From: Rhodosporidiobolus odoratus
Taxonomy: Eukaryota; Basidiomycota; Microbotryomycetes; Sporidiobolales; Sporidiobolaceae
Direction: 5' to 3'
Length of the DNA: 64,000 bases
Assembly (NCBI GenBank): GCA_034387635.1
Contig: JAOANU010000004.1
Location: 1,364,001 to 1,428,000, forward strand
In this document: one piece after another, positions 59,947 to 64,000 of the stretch
How positions within the stretch are numbered: the stretch's first letter is position 1
How the letters are laid out: every line of letters starts with the position of its first letter
The notes under the pieces: generated by a model
Told to the model about the DNA's origin: nothing
Database searches by the model: none
The model's input: only the letters and a program-made list of their open reading frames with translations
Made by a program: the position numbers and the translations under genes

Positions 59947-61227
59947 ATGCGGCCTCTCCCCCTTTTCGCCAGCTTAATCCCCCTTCTCCCCCTTCTCGCC
60001 CTCTCCGCCCCCATGCCACCACCCAGCTCCACCCTTGCCCCCCGCCCTCTCGCCATCGATTTCAATGACAACTTGGGAGCGTTCTACCTCAATACCCCTC
60101 GATCCGTATGCAAGCGTCGCACCCTCACACTATCAGGCGCGACCTTCCCAGTCGAAGTTGATGTCGTCGAGCTACCAAACATTGAGTCACCTCCCGGCCT
60201 TCCTTTGATCTACAACTGGACTCGAGCAATGTCCTGTCGAGGATCGCGGCGGGGTGGATTGGTGAGACGCTGCTGTGGGGCGTTGAGGATCTCGATTTCG
60301 AGGGCGGAAAGCTCGAGGCGACGCAGGTGGCGGTAAGGTTCAGAGATGTCGAGGGTCGAGTGGGGTATACCCTTCCTCAAAGGGTACAGGAGGGGCAGGA
60401 CGGAGTAGAGGGGTGCTTGTAAGTCGGAACACTGAGGGTTTTTTCCCCTCCTCCTTCCTTTTTCTCGCCTCCCGCCTGTGCAGCCGCCCCCTAGAACGTA
60501 CCTTTTAATTGAGCCCCTTCCACGCTTTCACGGCCGTATCGGTCCTGCGCCTCCCTCAGCCCTCCCTCCTCCTCCACTACCCTCTTGTCCGGCGCCTCAA
60601 TACACCATCATCGAACAGCAAGTCGACGAGCCCACCCTAGGACAGGCACTCCTAATCGCCTTCATTGTCTTCCTGATCGGTGGCTGCTGTGCGACGGCGC
60701 GCTCACCGCCTTCTCCTTCATCTGGGGGTGCGGCGGTGCGGAGCGACGAGCGGCGTGCGCCGTCGCTCGAACTCGCGACTATACCGCCATTTAATCCTGG
60801 AGCGGCTGCCTCGAACACAGCTTCGGGTGCAGACGAGGACGGTCTCGGTGACTTGGTGACGACGTCGCGTCTCCCACAGTCAGCTGCGCGAACGACGCGG
60901 CCGACGGTGAATGATGGGACGGAATTGGTGTTCGACTTTGAGTGGTTGTCTTCCTCCTCTTCGTCAGCCTCATCATCGACGATGTCGGAAGACGAGTGTG
61001 AGGAGGGGGAGGCAGAGGAGCACAAGAGAAGAAAAGGGAGGAAGAGGAGCGCCAAGGAGAAGGTTGAGAAGGCGGAGCAGGGGGAGGGAGGAGAAGAAGG
61101 ACAAGAGGAGGAAGAAGAAGAAGAAGAAGGAGGAGGAGAGCAGCAGGGTGAGCAACCAGGAGAGAGACAGCCCTTCATGGAGCAGCTTTCGTCCACCAAT
61201 CCTGCTACGAGGCGGAACTCGGCTTAG
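59947..61227 (+). CDS. Type I membrane protein with acidic cytosolic tail
   Basis: The ATG at 59947 opens a signal peptide (LFASLIPLLPLLALSAP). A luminal part includes LAIDFNDNLGAFYLNTPRS and, in another frame, VLSRIAAGWIGETLLWGVED and RFRDVEGRVGYTLPQRV, so at least one intron lies between about 60080 and 60230. A last exon from about 60481 carries a membrane helix (LGQALLIAFIVFLIGGCCA) and a Ser-rich then Lys/Glu-rich tail (EEGEAEEHKRRKGRKRSAKE). The internal splice sites are not settled: the good gtaagt donor at 60421 gives a short ending, whereas a gtagag donor just before it keeps the frame into the helix. No family is recognised. Confidence 0.5.
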
Positions 61228-61847
61228 TCAGGGCCCGCAGATGTCCGTCCAGTCACTCTACCTTCCGCCTCGTCTCGAGCCTACGTATCCCTCTGAACCA
61301 CTCAGCAACTTTACCTTGAGGACTGTATAGGCTTGTTCCTGATGATGAGGCTGAGAGTGCGGCAGGCGCCGCCTTTGCCTTGTCGAGTGTCGGTAAACAG
61401 CGCTCTTTTTTCGGATGACCAGGTCCGCAAGAGATAGTATGCCAAAAGCCCCTGGGTTTCAGCGCAAAATGAAAAAGAAGAAGAAAGACGGCGTACAGAG
61501 GCGAGACATGGCAGGAATGGGAGAGGGAGAGAGGAAGGAGGAAAAGAAGAAACCCGACGAACGTCACAGCGAGAGTCGGTCCGTGTCGGTAGGTGGCAGA
61601 AGAGGGTCACAGAGAAGAGAAGGACGAATGGCGAGCGAGCGAGAATCGCGTACAGTATAGAGCCGATCGAGATAGGAGATAGGAATAGAAGAAATGGGTG
61701 GAGGAAAGGTATCATCGAGAGAAGAGGGAAGGGAGAATGGGTATCTATCGCAATTATATCGAGAAGAACAAGAGAAGGATGGGTAGTCGAGGCAAAATCG
61801 GAGGTCTAGGGGGCTCAGGCAGAGCAGGGCGCGCAATGAGCCACAGC
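61228..61847. other. Convergent intergenic region
   Basis: The 3' flanks of the membrane-protein gene and of DGK1. On the plus strand it is rich in GA blocks (agaggaaggag). No gene is seen. Confidence 0.4.
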
Positions 61848-63644
61848 TCAGCCGAGGACTGGTTGGGGAGAAAAGCAGGTCAGCTCGCAGGACGGGGGGA
61901 AACGGGGCAGGAGAACAACGGAGACTTACTCCACATGCTAGCCCAGCAGAACAACCCAAACAATATCGGCAAAGAGAGGTTGTCGTCGAGGCCGAAAAAG
62001 TCGATGGCCTATGCGGGATAACGATGAGAGCGAACGGGGGAAAGTATGGCAGCACACCCTAGGGGGTACTAGGTAACAGGGATCAAGACATACCTCGGCC
62101 AGCCCGGCTGTCAGGCCGTTCACGATCACGAGAGTCTCGATCGCAAGGGTGCTGTACGTGCGAATGATGGGTCCGGATCAGCTGTCAGCTCATGCGTCCG
62201 ATTCGTCGAACCGCAACGAGCAGAAGGGAGCGTAGTGGCAAGAAGAATTCGCCAGCGCCAGAAGCGAAAGAAAGAAACGCACCTCTGGGGATTCGGCAAC
62301 CTCCAGTCCCCATACGTCCCCCACGGGTTCTCACTAATCTTGCCCATCCAAAGACTCCCCCGTCTCGCCTCAACCCAACTAACATCCCCCTCATCCCCTC
62401 TCATCGCAAACCTACTCCAAAACACCCAACTCGCAAACGTTCCAGTGATGATGGCAGCGAGGGTACCTGCGAGGGATTTTTTAGAGCCAAAGAGGGTACC
62501 GGCGAAGGGGAGTTTGGGGGTGTAGCGACCGAAAAGTCGGCCGAAGATGGAGGCGGTCGTGTCGCAGAGGGAAAGTTGAATGATTGAGAGGACGGCGATG
62601 TCTGTATATGCGACCAGTGTTGGTGCACGTATGATCCGCGGGTGAGTGTAGGTTATCGGGATTGGGCGGGAAGCAACATGGATCGTTTTGGGGCAGACGT
62701 CAGTTGGGGACGAGGTGCGTAGAGGAGTAAAACGGGTATGCGTACCTCGAGGGTAGAAGGAAAGGCAAATCAAGACACCGACGAGATAATATAGAGTGCC
62801 ATTGACCGCATGTCGTTCCGATTCTCGCTGCGCCCCGCAAAAGAAAACAAAGCAGAGTCGGCAAGGCACAGGAAGCCACGTTTCCTCGTAGCCCGAGTGA
62901 CAAGATCTCACGGCGACCGGCGAGATCTGACGGTAGAACAACAAGAGCAAAAAAGGACACTCACCATAAACCACCCTACCAATCCCTCATACGCTTTCTC
63001 AACCCTCCGGCTCCTAAACCTCAACACATCCGCTGTCCCAATAATAAGAGTCGTGATGCCGAGATACCGCAAGATGAGAGGCACGGAGATGTGGTTGACC
63101 CAGAGGTAGAGGACGAGAAGCGAGATGGACGAGTGAAGGAGTTTGCGGGGGATCTGCGAGCGAGAGTAGACGGGAAAGGTATGTGTAGGAGAGTATGGAG
63201 AATGGGGTGGCGGCAGTAGAGAGGGAGTGAAGACAGGAAAAGGCAGGAAAGAAAAGAGACAAGGAGGAGGAACTGGTCAGTTGTCGCTTTCTAATGGGCC
63301 CAACGAAAGGACGTGGTGCGCGATACTCCGACCCTCGTCGCAAGCATGAGAGAGGACTGACTTCGAGTCTGCAAGGCAACGAGTAAGTGATCAACCTCAG
63401 AGACTCGCCAACCGACGCGAGTCGCACGACACCTCAACCCAGGCAGAACAGCAAAGACGTACCCGGATCTCCACCTCCCGCCATCCACTCTATTCTGCAC
63501 CCCCTTACTCCCCTTTGATCGCGTGTTTAACCGTGTTGAGGTTTCAGAAGGGTCGAGACGGGGTTGTCGGTCCTTGTCTTCTGCTGTGCTTTGACCATTT
63601 TGAGTAGCTCGTAGTGCAGAGGTGGCGCGTTGTGTGATTGCCAT
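61848..63644 (-). CDS. DGK1: CTP-dependent diacylglycerol kinase
   Basis: Eight exons (63644-63463, 63368-63362, 63153-62965, 62827-62746, 62601-62283, 62151-62094, 62008-61930, 61858-61848) give 308 residues. Exon 2 is a 7-base microexon and exon 8 has 11 bases. A charged N-terminal tail of about 60 residues leads to EIPRKLLHSSISLLVLYLW, then MRESERHAVNGTLYYLVGVL, SLCDTTASIFGRLFGRYTPK and GSKKSLAGTLAAIITGTFAS, with several membrane helices. These are the marks of the Dgk1 branch of the CTP transferase family in the ER and nuclear envelope, which makes phosphatidate from diacylglycerol with CTP and opposes the Pah1 phosphatase. Dolichol kinase is the nearest alternative but is much longer. 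Confidence 0.93.
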
Positions 63645-64000
63645 GTTATCTGCTACTACGCCGGTGGTTTTTATGAAGGATGAGAGGCAACGGAGTCGAG
63701 ACGAGGAGGAGACAGAGACAGCGGACGCAAGCACCTCGCTTTGTCCAGTCCTGTGCAGTGATCGCAGCACTCACACAAGAGCTACAAGCCGCGCTACAGG
63801 CAGTCGCGACCTCCCCGATTCTGGCGACGCGGTCCCGCCCACGTCGTTTTCTATTCTTCGAATCTTTACAATCCCAGAGTCGTCGTCTACAGTTAAATGT
63901 TTCTGGACCTCGTTCTCCAGCTCACCAGGATGGGTCAGCATCCAGCGGTCAAAAGGGGCGTCCGAAAGGTTGGATTAGGCAAGAAAGCTGTCTGCAGAAA
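63645..64000. other. DGK1 upstream region and possible exon of a further minus-strand gene
   Basis: Minus-strand bases from about 63980 to 63770 have coding-like composition (FDRWMLTHPGELENEVQKHL, then DDDSGIVKIRRIEN) and end with TGA. They could be the last exon of a gene lying beyond the window, but no clean acceptor fits the frame. The DGK1 promoter must lie in the remaining 125 bases or so. Confidence 0.3.

Overview
The window is nuclear DNA of a fungus, most likely a basidiomycete yeast of the Pucciniomycotina type (an inference). Genes lie close together on both strands, codons end mostly in C or G, and nearly every gene is cut by many short GT-AG introns with gtgagt, gtacgt or gtgcgt donors. 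The protein set is fungal: BNA6, HOM2, ERB1, RAD6, DGK1, a membrane-tethered GtaA-like glutaminase and a Con-10-like stress protein. I built exon models by hand from splice sites, phase agreement and family motifs. Where a junction did not close, the entry says so.

Layout. 1-29.3 kb is conserved gene territory: the end of a Con-10/KGG protein, an acidic LRR-like protein, a small unknown protein, TenA copy 1 (minus), a Rheb GTPase, a GtaA-like glutaminase, TenA copy 2 (plus), ERB1/BOP1 (minus), an AAGAB/p34 adaptin-binding protein, a large TPR protein ending in a HicA/YcfA-like fold, and a spherulin-4-like surface protein. The two TenA genes are inverted paralogs about 8 kb apart with identical exon lengths. 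29.3-34 kb is accessory: two unknown genes of a Trp-rich family, a perfect hairpin and a Pro/His-rich protein. 34.5-39.6 kb returns to conserved genes: a membrane protein, BNA6 and HOM2.

39.6-55.6 kb is the most dynamic part. It has a CUE-domain ER protein and an orphan gene, followed by a complete Ngaro-type tyrosine-recombinase retrotransposon (44.85-52.6 kb). The element carries a zinc-knuckle gag, RT-RNase H, a tyrosine recombinase and split direct repeats A1...B1-A2-B2. It lies between two copies of one Trp-rich family gene, a decayed one at 43.4 kb and an intact one at 52.9 kb; a third relative follows at 55.2 kb. Including the two genes at 30-32 kb, the family has five members here. 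I could not link it to any known family.

55.8-64 kb is conserved again: RAD6/UBC2, a coiled-coil protein, two small membrane proteins and DGK1.

Genes that may work together: BNA6 serves NAD synthesis, HOM2 serves the aspartate family of amino acids, and TenA serves thiamine salvage. Rheb signals to TOR, ERB1 supports 60S ribosome assembly, and RAD6 and the CUE protein serve ubiquitin pathways. Several very long mononucleotide runs (G128, C41, T37, A48, C45) sit in introns, in a shared promoter and inside the retroelement. They are either real slippage-prone tracts or assembly artefacts.
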